Shown one piece after another: positions 27,010-40,384 of a stretch of DNA of 64,000 bases (the stretch's first letter is position 1; each line of letters opens with the position of its first letter). The DNA is from Rubrivivax sp. (GTDB lineage Bacteria > Pseudomonadota > Gammaproteobacteria > Burkholderiales > Burkholderiaceae): the NCBI GenBank assembly GCA_016790225.1, contig JAEUOZ010000051.1, positions 1 to 64,000 of the forward strand, read 5' to 3'. The notes beneath the pieces are model-generated. The model was not told the DNA's origin, did not search any database, and worked only from the letters and a program-made list of their open reading frames with translations. The translations under genes and the position numbers were made by a program.

Positions 27010-27891
27010 ATGAAACCCATTCTTGGCAGCATCGTGGCGCTGGTCACGCCGATGCACGAAGACGGCAGCATCGACTACGACGCGCTGCGCCAGCTGATCG
27101 ACTGGCACATTGCCGAAGGCACGGATTGCATCGGCGTCGTCGGCACGACGGGCGAATCGCCCACGGTGTCGATGGAAGAGAACTGCGAGATCATCCGCGT
27201 GGCGGTGGAGCATGCCCGCGGGCGCGTGCCCATCATGGCCGGCGCAGGCGCCAACAACACGCGCGAGGCCATCGAGCTCACGCACTTCGCCAAACAGGTG
27301 GGCGCGGATTGCAGCCTGCAGGTCGTCCCCTACTACAACCGGCCCTCGCAGGAAGGCATCTACCAGCACTTCAAGGCCGTGGCCGAAGCGGTGGATCTGC
27401 CCGTGGTCCTCTACAACGTGCCCGGTCGCACCGTGGCGGACATGCTGCCCGAGACCGCCCTGCGTGTGGCGCAGGTTCCCGGCGTCATCGGCATCAAGGA
27501 AGCCACGGGCAACATCGAGCGCGCCGCCTGGCTGATCAAGCACGCACCCAAGGGCTTCTCGATCTACTCGGGTGACGACGGCACGGCCGTGGCCCTGATG
27601 CTGCTGGGCGGGCACGGCAACGTGAGCGTCACGGCCAACGTGGCGCCCCGGCTGATGCACGACCTGTGCATGGCCGCCATCGAAGGCGATGTGAAGCGCG
27701 CCACCAGCATCCACCTGCGCCTGCTCTCGCTGCACAAGCAGCTGTTCTGCGAACCGAGCCCCGCGCCCACCAAATGGGCGCTGAGCCAGCTCGGCCGCTG
27801 CGCAGCCACCGTGCGCCTGCCGATCGTGCCGCTGACCGAATCCGGTCAGGCCAGCGTCGGCGCGGCCCTGAAGGATGCCGGCCTGCTCTGA
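27010..27891 (+). CDS. dapA: 4-hydroxy-tetrahydrodipicolinate synthase
   Basis: This enzyme condenses pyruvate with aspartate semialdehyde at the first committed step of lysine/diaminopimelate synthesis. The 293-residue protein shows Thr46/Thr47 in GTTGESPT, Tyr109 in [10 protein letters not shown], Tyr135 in LYNVPGRT, and the Schiff-base lysine Lys163 in GIKEATGN, all matching E. coli DapA. Length is standard. It sits between a methyltransferase and bamC, and dapA-bamC is a classic pair. Feedback by lysine is a family property not visible here. Confidence 0.97.
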   Translation: MKPILGSIVALVTPMHEDGSIDYDALRQLIDWHIAEGTDCIGVVGTTGESPTVSMEENCEIIRVAVEHARGRVPIMAGAGANNTREAIELTHFAKQVGADCSLQVVPYYNRPSQEGIYQHFKAVAEAVDLPVVLYNVPGRTVADMLPETALRVAQVPGVIGIKEATGNIERAAWLIKHAPKGFSIYSGDDGTAVALMLLGGHGNVSVTANVAPRLMHDLCMAAIEGDVKRATSIHLRLLSLHKQLFCEPSPAPTKWALSQLGRCAATVRLPIVPLTESGQASVGAALKDAGLL

Positions 27892-27959
27892 TGCAGCCAC
27901 CGCGCCCGACAGCCCATCCCTAACGGGGCGACTCCGCAGCGCCTCAGGAGACTTTGAAC

Positions 27960-29123
27960 TTGGAATCCAGCCTCAATCAGCGCGGCGCGCCCGCATGGGC
28001 CCTGCGCGCCGTCACCCTGGGTGCAGCCTTGTCGCTGGGCGCCTGCTCGTCGGTCGACAACCTGGTGGGCGGCTCGCGGGTCGATTACCGCAGCGAAGCC
28101 GTCAAGACGCCGGAGCTGGACGTGCCGCCGGATCTGACCCAGCTGGCCCGGGACGGCCGCTTCCGCCCGCAAGGCGGCGTGGTCACCGCCAGCGGCGCCG
28201 CAGCAGGCACCACGGTCTCTGCCGCGGCGCCCGCCGCCACGGTGGCGCTCAACAGCATCGGCGGCATGCGCATCGAGCGCCAGGGCAACCACCGCTGGCT
28301 GGTGACCGGGATGACCCCCGAGCAGCTGTGGCCCCAGCTGCAGAGCTTCTGGCAGCAGAGCGGCTTTGCGCTGACGGTGGACAACGCCGCAGCCGGCGTG
28401 ATGGAAACCGGCTGGGCCGAGAACCGTGCCAAGCTGCCGCAGGACCTGCTGCGCCGCACGCTGGGCCGCCTGGTCGAGAACCTCTATGACACCGGCGTGC
28501 GCGACAGCTTCCGCACCCGCGTCGAGCGCACCGCGCAGGGCACCGAGGTCTATATCCTGCACCGCTCGGTGGTCGAGCAGGTGGTGGACAGAGGCACCAG
28601 CGATCGCACGATCTGGCGTGTCGCACCCAATGATCCGCAGCTGGAAGCGGAGTTTCTGTCGCGCCTGCTGGTCCGGCTGGGCCAGCCTGAGGCCGCCGCG
28701 CGGCAGACCGTGGCCGCCGCCCCTGAGCGGGCGCCGGCGGCGACCGTGCCCGCCAGCCCGGCAGCGGCCGCCGCACGCAACGAAGCGACGACGCTGGACA
28801 TCAACGAGTCCTTCGATCGCGCCTACCGCCGGGTGGGCCTGGCCCTGGATCGCACGGGCTTCACCGTGGAAGACCGCGATCGCTCTGCCGGGCTCTACTT
28901 CGTGCGCTACGTGGCCACCAGCGGAGCCGGCGTCGAGGAGCCGGGCTTCCTGAGCCGCATCTTCGGCGGCAAGGATGCCCAGACGCCGGTGCGCTACCGC
29001 GTGCTGGTGAGGGCGGCCGGCGAAGGCCGCTCCAATGTCTCGGTGCAGAACAGCCAGGGCCAGCCTGAAACTGGCGATGTGGCCAAGCGCATCATCGGGC
29101 TGATCGCCAACGATCTGCGTTAG
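27960..29123 (+). CDS. bamC: Outer membrane assembly lipoprotein BamC (NlpB)
   Basis: This is a lipoprotein of the BAM complex, which inserts beta-barrel proteins in the outer membrane. The 387-residue protein has a signal peptide with lipobox LSLGAC, then SRVDYRSEAVKTPELDVPPDLTQ, the conserved N-terminal stretch that binds BamD. Two BamC helix-grip domains and an Ala/Pro linker follow. The start is uncertain: TTG 27960 has AGGAG 9 nt upstream, and another TTG at 27954 is only 3 nt from it, so 27960 is better. There is no ATG. It lies 68 nt after dapA. Confidence 0.9.
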   Translation: MESSLNQRGAPAWALRAVTLGAALSLGACSSVDNLVGGSRVDYRSEAVKTPELDVPPDLTQLARDGRFRPQGGVVTASGAAAGTTVSAAAPAATVALNSIGGMRIERQGNHRWLVTGMTPEQLWPQLQSFWQQSGFALTVDNAAAGVMETGWAENRAKLPQDLLRRTLGRLVENLYDTGVRDSFRTRVERTAQGTEVYILHRSVVEQVVDRGTSDRTIWRVAPNDPQLEAEFLSRLLVRLGQPEAAARQTVAAAPERAPAATVPASPAAAAARNEATTLDINESFDRAYRRVGLALDRTGFTVEDRDRSAGLYFVRYVATSGAGVEEPGFLSRIFGGKDAQTPVRYRVLVRAAGEGRSNVSVQNSQGQPETGDVAKRIIGLIANDLR

Positions 29124-29222
29124 TCGACGGCGCGTCATGGCCAGCCTGCGGGCTGGCCTGAACGCAAAAGCGACGCGGTGAACGTGCGAAGCCAGGTTCG
29201 CCGCGCGGAAGACCAGAAAAAT

Positions 29223-29246
29223 GGGCTCCTCATCGGAGCCCTTTTT
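29223..29246 (+). terminator. Rho-independent terminator after bamC
   Basis: A 7-bp stem GGGCTCC (29223-29229) with loop TCATC and GGAGCCC (29235-29241) is followed by five T. A-rich sequence (five A) on the other side makes it bidirectional, so it can also stop transcription of the minus-strand tRNA genes. Confidence 0.8.
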
Positions 29247-29273
29247 CATGGCTGACGGCGCCTGGGGCGGGCC

Positions 29274-29308
29274 GGGTCTGGGCCTGGGTCTGGGTCTGGG
29301 TCTGGGCG
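29274..29308. repeat. Short tandem hexamer repeat (CTGGGT)
   Basis: About five near-exact copies of the unit CTGGGT occur in tandem between the bamC terminator and the tRNA-Cys gene. Nothing codes here. It is a simple repeat and could be slippage-prone. Confidence 0.7.
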
Positions 29309-29365
29309 GTGCAGGACGCTGTGGAGCCAGCGGGGCACGGGAGGTACGGCAGGCACGGGAGGCAC

Positions 29366-29439
29366 TGGAGGCGCGATCCGGAGTCGAACCGGACTGGACG
29401 GATTTGCAATCCGTTGCATAACCGCTTTGCTATCGCGCC
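29366..29439 (-). tRNA. tRNA-Cys (GCA)
   Basis: The 74-nt gene has a 7-bp acceptor stem GGCGCGA/TCGCGCC with encoded CCA, discriminator U, T-loop GTTCGACTC and anticodon loop TTGCAAA with anticodon GCA. It follows tRNA-Gly on the same strand by about 80 nt. Confidence 0.95.
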
Positions 29440-29519
29440 AGCGGCCCTGACAGCCTGGCACTCACCGGCGCCAGCCCACCAAGAAGAAAGGGAAGCTCAC
29501 GCTTCCCTTTCGGCCAAAC

Positions 29520-29595
29520 TGGAGCGGGAGACGAGTCTCGAACTCGCGACCTCAACCTTGGCAAGGTTGCGCTCTACCAACTGAGCTACTCCCGC
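29520..29595 (-). tRNA. tRNA-Gly (GCC)
   Basis: The 76-nt gene has acceptor stem GCGGGAG/CTCCCGC, a D-arm TAGCTCAGTTGGTAGAGC, anticodon loop TTGCCAA with anticodon GCC, T-loop GTTCGAGAC and encoded CCA. It lies just downstream of lon on the same strand, so it may be transcribed with lon or from its own promoter. Confidence 0.97.
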
Positions 29596-29634
29596 GTGAG
29601 CCTCACATTATAAGCAGAAAAATGCCTCGCGATT

Positions 29635-32082
<2,448 letters not shown>

Positions 32083-32246
32083 AAGGGACCTCGAGTAATC
32101 GGTGCCTCAGGCCGGACCGGCACCCGAGCTGCACCCCAAGGGGACGAAGGCAGCGGACGCAGCCCGCCGCCTCATGGAACCCACTTGGGGCCCACGGCGA
32201 CAAATGCAAGGGAAGGCCCCGGCAGCGTCGCCCCGCGCCGGCATCA

Positions 32247-33515
<1,269 letters not shown>

Positions 33516-33600
33516 CGGGGTGCGCGGAGTAAGTGTGCAGGATTGCTCGGGCGATCATAGTGCAAAGGCACAGGGCCCCAAACGCGAAAAAGACGGGCAC

Positions 33601-33626
33601 AAAAAAAGGCCGGCAAGCCGGCCTTT
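33601..33626 (-). terminator. Rho-independent terminator after clpP
   Basis: On the minus strand this is a perfect 7-bp stem GGCCGGC/GCCGGCC (plus 33608-33614 and 33617-33623) with a 2-nt loop, followed by seven T (plus-strand A run at 33601-33607). It lies about 20 nt past the clpP stop and before clpX. Confidence 0.9.
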
Positions 33627-33645
33627 CGCAGGGGGCACGTCAGAT

Positions 33646-34254
33646 TCAGGGGCGCTTTTCGATCACCTGATCGATCAGGCCGTAGTCCTTGGCCTCGCCA
33701 GGCGACATGAACAGATCGCGCTCCATGTCGGCGGCGATGCGGTCCAGCGGCTGACCCGTGCGTTCGGCGTAGATGCGGTTGAGCTGCTCGCGCGTCTTGA
33801 GGATTTCGCGCGCGTGGATCTCGATGTCCGTGGCCTGGCCCTGGGCGCCGCCCGAGGGCTGGTGGATCATGATCTTGGAATTCGGCAGCGCCAGACGCTT
33901 GCCCTTGGCGCCAGCCATCAGCAGGAACGAGCCCATGCTGGCCGCCATGCCCATGCACAGGGTCGACACCTCGGGCTTGATGAAGTTCATCGTGTCGTAG
34001 ATCGCCAGCCCCGCGCTGACGCTGCCGCCGGGCGAGTTGATGTACAGGAAGATGTCCTTGTCCGGGTTCTCGCTCTCCAGGAAGAGCAGCTGGGCGCACA
34101 CGAGATTGGCGCTGCCGTCGTTGACCGGGCCCACCAGGAAGATGATGCGCTCGCGCAGCAGACGGCTGTAGATGTCGTAGGCGCGCTCGCCGCGCCCCGA
34201 CTGCTCGATGACGATGGGCACCATGCCCAGGCCGGTGGTTTCCAGTGCACTCAT
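33646..34254 (-). CDS. clpP: ATP-dependent Clp protease proteolytic subunit ClpP
   Basis: This is the serine peptidase chamber of ClpXP. The 202-residue protein carries the catalytic serine in GMAASMGSF (Ser106), histidine in IMIHQPSGG (His131) and the Asp near residue 180. The ATG at 34254 lies 17 nt downstream of the tig stop, so tig and clpP are likely cotranscribed. A terminator follows it. Confidence 0.98.
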   Translation of the reverse strand: MSALETTGLGMVPIVIEQSGRGERAYDIYSRLLRERIIFLVGPVNDGSANLVCAQLLFLESENPDKDIFLYINSPGGSVSAGLAIYDTMNFIKPEVSTLCMGMAASMGSFLLMAGAKGKRLALPNSKIMIHQPSGGAQGQATDIEIHAREILKTREQLNRIYAERTGQPLDRIAADMERDLFMSPGEAKDYGLIDQVIEKRP

Positions 34255-34271
34255 GAGTTGGAGATCCTTGT

Positions 34272-35579
34272 TCAGGCAGACATCAGGTCGTCGAACGGTA
34301 GCACCTTGTCGAGCACCTTGGCCTTGCCCAGGACATGCTCGGTGACGTTGTTCTCGATGACGATGGCCTCCACCTCGGCCATGCGGCTGCGGTCGGTCAG
34401 GTAATAGCGCATCACCTCGGCCGGCTTCTCGTAGCTCTGGCTCACCTCTTCGATGTGCTTCTGCAGCTGATCGGGCCGCGCCTGCAGGTTGTTGGCCTTC
34501 ACCAGCTCGGCCACGATCAGGCCCAGGCGCACACGCTTCTCGGCCTGGGGCTGGAAGATCTCGGCCGGAATCGGCGCGGTATCGGCATCCTTGATGCCCC
34601 GCTGCTTGAGATCGGCACGCGCGGATTCGGTCATGCGCTCGACCTCGCTCGTGACCAGCGCCTTGGGCAGCTCCAGCGTGGAGACCTGCACCAGCGCGTC
34701 CATCACCGCGGCCTTGTTGCGCGAGAGCACGCGGAACTTGACCTCGCGGTCCAGGTTCTTGCGCACATCGGCGCGCAGGCCTTCGACCGAGGCGTTGGCG
34801 ATGCCCAGCGACTTGGCGAAGGCATCATCCACCTCCGGCAGGTGCGCGGCCTCGATCTTCTTCATGGTGACCAGGAAATCCGCTTCCTTGCCGGCCACAT
34901 CCTTGCCCTGGTAATCCTCGGGGAACTGCAGCGGGAAGGTCTTGCTTTCGCCGACCTTCATGCCGCGCACGCCCTTGTCGAACTGCTCCAGCATCTGGCC
35001 TTCGCCGATGACGAACTGGAAGGCCTCGGCCTTGCCGCCCTCGAAGGGCTCGCCGTCGATCGTGCCTTCAAAGTCGATCGTCACGCGGTCCGCCTCGGCG
35101 GCGCCTTCGGCGGCCGGACGCTGCGCGAAGGTGCGGCGCTGCTTGCGCAGGATCTCGATCGTGCGGTCGATCGCCGCATCGGTCACCTCGGTGGAGACGC
35201 GCTCGACCTCGACGCCGGACAGATCACCGATGGCGACTTCCGGGTAGATCTCGAAGGTGGCATCGAAGGCCAGCTGGCCCTCGGGCGCCTCTTCCTTCTG
35301 CGTGATGCGCGGCGTGCCCGCCACGCGCAGCTTGGCTTCGGTGGCGGCATCGCTGAAGGCCTTGCCGATGCGGTCGTTCACGACCTCGTACTGCACCGAG
35401 TAGCCGTAGCGCTGCGACACGAACGACATCGGCACCTTGCCCGGGCGGAAGCCATCGGCCTTGACCGTGCGGGACAGGCGCTTGAGCCGCGTTTCGACCT
35501 CCTGGCCGATCTCGCTCGCGGCGACGGTCAGCGTGATGCGGCGTTCGAGCTTCTCGAGGGTTTCGACGGTGACAGCCAT
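34272..35579 (-). CDS. tig: Trigger factor
   Basis: This is the ribosome-bound chaperone that shields nascent chains. The 435-residue protein has the N-terminal ribosome-binding motif ([12 protein letters not shown], the FRK-type signature), the PPIase-like domain and the helical C-terminal arms. ATG 35579 follows GAGAAGAG; a GTG six bases earlier is possible but less well spaced. It is the first gene of the tig-clpP pair, with tRNA-Leu just upstream on the same strand. Confidence 0.96.
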   Translation of the reverse strand: MAVTVETLEKLERRITLTVAASEIGQEVETRLKRLSRTVKADGFRPGKVPMSFVSQRYGYSVQYEVVNDRIGKAFSDAATEAKLRVAGTPRITQKEEAPEGQLAFDATFEIYPEVAIGDLSGVEVERVSTEVTDAAIDRTIEILRKQRRTFAQRPAAEGAAEADRVTIDFEGTIDGEPFEGGKAEAFQFVIGEGQMLEQFDKGVRGMKVGESKTFPLQFPEDYQGKDVAGKEADFLVTMKKIEAAHLPEVDDAFAKSLGIANASVEGLRADVRKNLDREVKFRVLSRNKAAVMDALVQVSTLELPKALVTSEVERMTESARADLKQRGIKDADTAPIPAEIFQPQAEKRVRLGLIVAELVKANNLQARPDQLQKHIEEVSQSYEKPAEVMRYYLTDRSRMAEVEAIVIENNVTEHVLGKAKVLDKVLPFDDLMSA

Positions 35580-35643
35580 GGGCACTCTTCTCGGGTTCTG
35601 GAGGTGATCTGGAGGGCCGGCCTGGGGCCGGCCGCGGTGGGGC

Positions 35644-35730
35644 TGGTGCGCGGGGTCGGACTCGAACCGACACGCCGGTGAAGGCGTCAGGACCTAAACC
35701 TGGTGCGTCTACCGATTTCGCCACCCGCGC
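35644..35730 (-). tRNA. tRNA-Leu (UAG)
   Basis: The 87-nt gene has acceptor stem GCGCGGG/CCCGCGC, encoded CCA with discriminator A, the long variable arm expected of tRNA-Leu, and anticodon TAG in the loop TTTAGGT. It lies between the RND efflux operon and tig. Confidence 0.96.
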
Positions 35731-35780
35731 GAGGTAACCGAGCATTTTAGCCCTGATGGCCGATGGCCTTGGCCGGCAGC

Positions 35781-35808
35781 CCGGCACGCGGTGGCGGCCG
35801 CGTGCCGG
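35781..35808 (-). terminator. Strong hairpin after the RND efflux gene
   Basis: A perfect 11-bp stem CCGGCACGCGG/CCGCGTGCCGG with a 6-nt loop TGGCGG lies 8 nt past the stop of the RND transporter gene. There is no U run, so it may act as a stabilising 3' end or as a factor-dependent stop. Confidence 0.6.
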
Positions 35809-35815
35809 CCGGTGC

Positions 35816-38800
35816 TCAGGCCGTAGGCACGGGGGTGCCAGGCCGCGGCGTGCCGGCCACCGGCTCCCGCTTCACGCGGAACCAGGCCGCATACATCGCC
35901 GGCAGGGCCAGCAGCGTCAACGCGGTGGCCACGATCAGGCCGCCCATGATCGCCACCGCCATCGGCCCCCAGAACACGCTGCGCGTGAGCGGAATCATCG
36001 CCAGCACGGCGGCGGCCGCCGTCAGCACGATGGGCCGGAAGCGCCGGACCGCTGATTCGACAATCGCGTCCCAGGCCGGCATGCCGCGCTCGCGATCCTG
36101 CTCGATCTGGTCGATCAGGATCACGGAATTGCGCATGATCATGCCCATCAGCGCAATCACGCCCAGCAGCGCCACGAAGCCGAAGGGCCGGTTCAGCAGC
36201 AGCAGCGCGGCCGCCACGCCCGGGATGCCCAGCGGCCCGGTCAGGAACACCAGCATCGCGCGGCTGAAGCTGTGCAGCTGCAGCATCAGCAGCGTAAAGA
36301 TGATGAACAGCATCACCGGCACGCCGGCCGCGATCGAACCCTGCCCCTTGCTGCTCTCTTCCACCGCGCCGGCAATCTCGATGCGGTAGCCATCCGGCAT
36401 GCGCGCCTGCAGCTGCTGCAGCTGCGGCCAGACCTTGGCGGTCACCGTCGGCCCCTGCAGGCCCTCGACCACGTCGCCCTGCACGGTGACGGCGTAGTTG
36501 CGCCCTTCGCGCCACATCACGCCCGGCTCCCAGCCGAACTCCACCTTGGCGATCTGCGTGATCGGGATCGCCCGCCCGCTGGCCGTGGGCAGGTAGCCAT
36601 TGCCCAGATCGGTGATCACCGCGCGCTCCTCGGCCGGCTGGCGCAGCACGATGTCCACCAGCTTGTCGCCCTCGCGGAACTGGCCGATGGTGCTGCCGCT
36701 GAGGATGGTCCGCGAGGCCTGGGCGATCGACTGGCTGCTCACGCCCAGGGCACGCGCCTTGTCCTGATCGATCACGAGGCGCAGCACCTTGATCGATTCG
36801 TTCCAGTTGTCGTTGACGCCGCGCATCGCGGGCTCCGCGCGCAGGATGTCCTTGGCCTGATCGGCCCAGACCCGCACCACCTCGGCCTGCGGGCCGACGA
36901 CGCGGAACTGCACCGGGTACGGCACCGGCGGTCCGTTGGGCAGCAGCTTGACGCGCCCGCGCGCCTCCGGCACCTCGGCCGCCAGCAGTGCCGGCAGCTT
37001 CAGGCGCAGCGCCTCGCGCTCCTTCAGGTCCTTGGGCAGCACGATGGCCTGCGCCACGTTGGCCTGCGGAAAGATCTGGTCCAGCGGCAGGTAGAAGCGC
37101 GGCACGCCGCTGCCGACCCAGGTGGTGACGCTGGCCACGCCGGGCTCCTGCATCATGCGCGATTCGAAGCGGCGCGCGATCAGCTCGGTCTGCTGGATGG
37201 TCGAGCCCTCGGGCAGCCACAGATCCACGAGGATCTCCGGCCGGCTGGAATCGGGGAAGAACTGCTGCTGAACCTTGCCCATGCCCACGATGCCCAGCGC
37301 GAAGCACAGGACGGTCAGCCCGATGGTGATCCAGCGGTGCTGCACGCACCCGTTCACGGCCGCGCGGAAGCGGTTGTAGAACGGTGTCTCGAACAGTTCA
37401 CCTTCGTGGATGCCGCCCGGCGAGTGCTTGCGCGTGTGCAGCAGCCAGGCGCCCAGATACGGCACGAAGTAGACCGAAACCACCCAGGAGATGACCAGCG
37501 CCGCCGAGGTGACCGCGAAGATGGCGAAGGTGTACTCACCGGTGACCGACTTGGCCAGCCCGATGGGCAGGAAGCCGGCTGCCGTGATCAGCGTGCCCGT
37601 GAGCATGGGCATGGCCGTCACGTCGTAGGCATAGGTGGCCGCGCTCATGCGGTCATAGCCCTCCTCCAGCTTGCGCACCATCATCTCCACCGCGATGATG
37701 GCATCGTCCACCAGCAGGCCTAACGCGATGATCAATGATCCGAGCGAGATCTTGTGCAGGCCCACGCCCCAATAGAACATGGTGACGAAGGTGATGGCCA
37801 GCACCAGCGGGATGGTCAGCGCCACGACCAGGCCCGGCCAGATGTCGATGCGCAGCGGCCGGGTATGCAGGCCCAGCGCGATGAAGCTGACCGCCAGCAC
37901 CACGGCCACGGCCTCGATCAGCACGCGCACGAACTCGTTGACCGAGCGGCTCACGGCCTCGGGTTGATCCTGGATCTTCGTCAGGCTGAGGCCGACGGGC
38001 AGTTCGGCCTGCGCCGCATCCACGGCTGTGCGCAAGGCCTTGCCCAGCGCGATGATGTCGCCGCCCTTGGCCATGGAGATGCCCAGCGCGATGACCTCCT
38101 GGCCCTGGTGCCGCACCTTCACCATCGGCGGATCCTGGTACGCACGGCGGATCTCGGCCAGATCGCCGAGCTTGATCGCGGTGGCCACGCCCGTGGCCGG
38201 ATTCACCGCGCGGATCGGCAGCCGGCGCAGCTCATCCACGGTGTTGAAGGCGCCACCCACGCGCACCTGCAGGTTCTCGGTCCCGGCATTCATCAGGCCG
38301 GCGGACTCCACCGCGTTCTGCGCGCCGATCTGCGCGAGAACCTGGCTGAAGTCCAGCCCCAGCTGGGCCAGGCGCTTCTGCGAGATCTCGACAAACAGCT
38401 TCTCCGGCACGGCGCCGAAGATTTCCACCTTGGCCACATCGGGCACGCGCAGCAGGCGCTTGCGCACATCTTCGGCCTTCTCGCGCATCTCCTCGCGTGT
38501 GAAGCCATCGGCGGTGAGCGCGAAGATCGAGCCGTAGACATCGCCGAAGTCATCGTTGAAGACCGGGCCGATGACGCCCGACGGCAGCGTGTTGCGCATG
38601 TCGCCCACACGCTTGCGCGCCTGGTACCAGCTGGCGCTGACCTCGCGCGGCGGCGCCGAATCCTTCAGCTGCAGGATGGTCAGCGATTCGCCGGGCTTGG
38701 TGTAGCTGCGCAGCACATCGGCATGCGGCACTTCCTGCAGCGTGCGCTCGATCTTGTCGGTGACCTGATCGGCCATCTGCTGCGCGGTGGCGCCCGGCCA

Positions 38801-38992
38801 GAAGGCCTGGACCACCATCGCGCGGAAGGTGAAGGGCGGGTCTTCGTCCTGCCCCAGCTGGAAGTAGGCGGCAAAACCCAGCACCATCAGCACCACCATC
38901 AGGTAGCGCGTCAGGGCGGGATGTTCGAGTGCCCAGCGCGAGAGGTTGAAGCCCGTGCTGTGGTGCTTGTGCGAGGTCACCGTGTCGTTCAT
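35816..38992 (-). CDS. RND efflux transporter, inner-membrane pump
   Basis: This is a proton-driven tripartite efflux pump subunit of the AcrB/MexB-like HAE1 or CusA-like family. The 1058-residue protein has N- and C-terminal halves each with six membrane helices and a large periplasmic loop. The first membrane domain includes GLLVDDAIIAVEMMV, where Asp residues of helix 4 carry protons. It lies 12 nt after the membrane-fusion gene, so they are one operon, but no outer-membrane channel gene follows. The substrate is not visible; the sequence (SRWALEHPALTRYLMVVLMV) is of the multidrug rather than metal type in my judgement. Confidence 0.92.
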   Translation of the reverse strand: MNDTVTSHKHHSTGFNLSRWALEHPALTRYLMVVLMVLGFAAYFQLGQDEDPPFTFRAMVVQAFWPGATAQQMADQVTDKIERTLQEVPHADVLRSYTKPGESLTILQLKDSAPPREVSASWYQARKRVGDMRNTLPSGVIGPVFNDDFGDVYGSIFALTADGFTREEMREKAEDVRKRLLRVPDVAKVEIFGAVPEKLFVEISQKRLAQLGLDFSQVLAQIGAQNAVESAGLMNAGTENLQVRVGGAFNTVDELRRLPIRAVNPATGVATAIKLGDLAEIRRAYQDPPMVKVRHQGQEVIALGISMAKGGDIIALGKALRTAVDAAQAELPVGLSLTKIQDQPEAVSRSVNEFVRVLIEAVAVVLAVSFIALGLHTRPLRIDIWPGLVVALTIPLVLAITFVTMFYWGVGLHKISLGSLIIALGLLVDDAIIAVEMMVRKLEEGYDRMSAATYAYDVTAMPMLTGTLITAAGFLPIGLAKSVTGEYTFAIFAVTSAALVISWVVSVYFVPYLGAWLLHTRKHSPGGIHEGELFETPFYNRFRAAVNGCVQHRWITIGLTVLCFALGIVGMGKVQQQFFPDSSRPEILVDLWLPEGSTIQQTELIARRFESRMMQEPGVASVTTWVGSGVPRFYLPLDQIFPQANVAQAIVLPKDLKEREALRLKLPALLAAEVPEARGRVKLLPNGPPVPYPVQFRVVGPQAEVVRVWADQAKDILRAEPAMRGVNDNWNESIKVLRLVIDQDKARALGVSSQSIAQASRTILSGSTIGQFREGDKLVDIVLRQPAEERAVITDLGNGYLPTASGRAIPITQIAKVEFGWEPGVMWREGRNYAVTVQGDVVEGLQGPTVTAKVWPQLQQLQARMPDGYRIEIAGAVEESSKGQGSIAAGVPVMLFIIFTLLMLQLHSFSRAMLVFLTGPLGIPGVAAALLLLNRPFGFVALLGVIALMGMIMRNSVILIDQIEQDRERGMPAWDAIVESAVRRFRPIVLTAAAAVLAMIPLTRSVFWGPMAVAIMGGLIVATALTLLALPAMYAAWFRVKREPVAGTPRPGTPVPTA

Positions 38993-39004
38993 GACGGCCC
39001 CGTC

Positions 39005-40198
39005 TCAGCGCGAAGCCGCGGCAGCCGCGGCGCCGGCCGTGCCGGCCGGCGCGCCCGAGGCCGCTGCTGCAGCCGCCGGCGCGCCGAAGCGCTTGACCTT
39101 CTGGCCCGGCGTGAGCACATGCACGCCGGCCGTGATCACCTCCTGCCCCGGCGCCAGGCCGGAGACCACCACCACCTCATTGCCGTCCGCGCCCGCCACG
39201 ACCACCGGCTGAACCTTGACCGTCATGGACGCCGCATCCAGCAGCCAGACCGCCGTCTGGCCCTGCTGCTGCATCACCGCGGTGATCGGCAGCTTGATCA
39301 CGGCCGCGGCCACCGGCAGATCGATCGTCACTGCGGCCGTCTGGCCGAGCTTCACCGGCGCGGCGCCGGACGGCACCACCAGATCGGCGCGAACCTGGAA
39401 GGTGCGCGTGGCGCTGTCGGCCGCCGCGGCGATCTCGCGGATCGTGGCGCGCAGCGGCCGGGCCCCATCGCCCCACAGCTGCACCGTCAGGGCGCCGGCC
39501 TTGCCCTGCAGCGCGCGCAAGGAGGCGGCGCGGTCTTCGGGCACGGCGAAGACCACGTCGCGCGGGCCGTCCCAGGCCAGGCGGACGATGGGCGTTCCCG
39601 CCGCGACCACGGCGCCGGGCTCGGCCTCGACCGCCGTGATCACGCCGCGTGCATCGGCCACCAGCGTGCCGAACTGCGTCTGGCGGCCCTGGACATCGGC
39701 CTGCGCCCGGGCCTGGGCCAGCTGGGCGCGCGCGGCCGTGGCCGCGGTGTTGCGCCGCTCCAGCTCGGCCGCGCTGATGAAGCCCTGATCGAAAAGCCCC
39801 TTGAAGCGCTTCAGATCGGCGTCGGCCTGGGCGGCATTGGCCTCGGCCGCCTGCACGCCCGCCTGCGCCGATTGCTCGACGAGGCGCAGGTCCTGCGGAT
39901 CCAGCCGCGCGAGCACCTGGCCCTGGCGCACCGTGTCGCCCAGCTGCACCGGACGTTCGATCAGCTTGCCGCCAACGCGAAAGCCCAGCCGCGACTCGGT
40001 GCGCGCCCGGATCTCGGCCGCATACTCCCGGGCGACGCCCGCCTGGCCCGCGGAAACGACCATCGAGCGCACGGCGCGCACGGGCTCCGGCGTGGGCTCC
40101 GGGCGGCTGCAGGCCGACACCCCGATGACGGATGCCATCAGCAGCAATACGGCGACAGGGTGGCGGCGGGCCGGCGAGGTGCGGTAACGGGCATTCAT
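39005..40198 (-). CDS. RND efflux periplasmic adaptor (membrane fusion protein)
   Basis: This is the periplasmic adaptor of the efflux pump. The 397-residue lipoprotein has a lipobox (GVSAC, Cys30), a biotinyl-lipoyl-like half (GGKLIERPVQLGDTVRQGQ), a coiled-coil hairpin (about 100-180, QADADLKRFKGLFDQGFIS) and beta-barrel domains. The C-terminus is an unusual Ala/Gly tail. ATG 40198 is preferred over a TTG five codons upstream (40213). It is the first gene of the operon and lies 22 bp from a TetR-type palindrome. Confidence 0.92.
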   Translation of the reverse strand: MNARYRTSPARRHPVAVLLLMASVIGVSACSRPEPTPEPVRAVRSMVVSAGQAGVAREYAAEIRARTESRLGFRVGGKLIERPVQLGDTVRQGQVLARLDPQDLRLVEQSAQAGVQAAEANAAQADADLKRFKGLFDQGFISAAELERRNTAATAARAQLAQARAQADVQGRQTQFGTLVADARGVITAVEAEPGAVVAAGTPIVRLAWDGPRDVVFAVPEDRAASLRALQGKAGALTVQLWGDGARPLRATIREIAAAADSATRTFQVRADLVVPSGAAPVKLGQTAAVTIDLPVAAAVIKLPITAVMQQQGQTAVWLLDAASMTVKVQPVVVAGADGNEVVVVSGLAPGQEVITAGVHVLTPGQKVKRFGAPAAAAAASGAPAGTAGAAAAAASR

Positions 40199-40219
40199 GG
40201 ACGGGCGGCTCAATTAATG

Positions 40220-40233
40220 ACTGACCGGTCAGT
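40220..40233. promoter_or_regulatory. TetR-family-type operator palindrome
   Basis: The sequence ACTGACCGGTCAGT is a perfect 14-bp palindrome 22 bp upstream of the adaptor start codon. This form is typical of operators for TetR-family repressors of RND pumps (family knowledge). No tetR gene is adjacent, so the repressor would be encoded elsewhere. Confidence 0.7.
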
Positions 40234-40384
40234 ATCCTAGCGGCGAGCTTTGTCCCATGTCAAACACGAGCTGCCGGCGAACAACACCGGCAATCGATTC
40301 GCGAGCATGGAAAATGCCGTCCCGAGCGCTGGGCCGCTCCAGCGCGCTGACACCGCAGCGCCATCGGCCGGGAGAGCGTGCCTC

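Noticed and set aside
29274..29308. A possible CRISPR array because of the repeated unit.
   Set aside because: The unit is only 6 bp, with no spacers; it is a simple tandem repeat.
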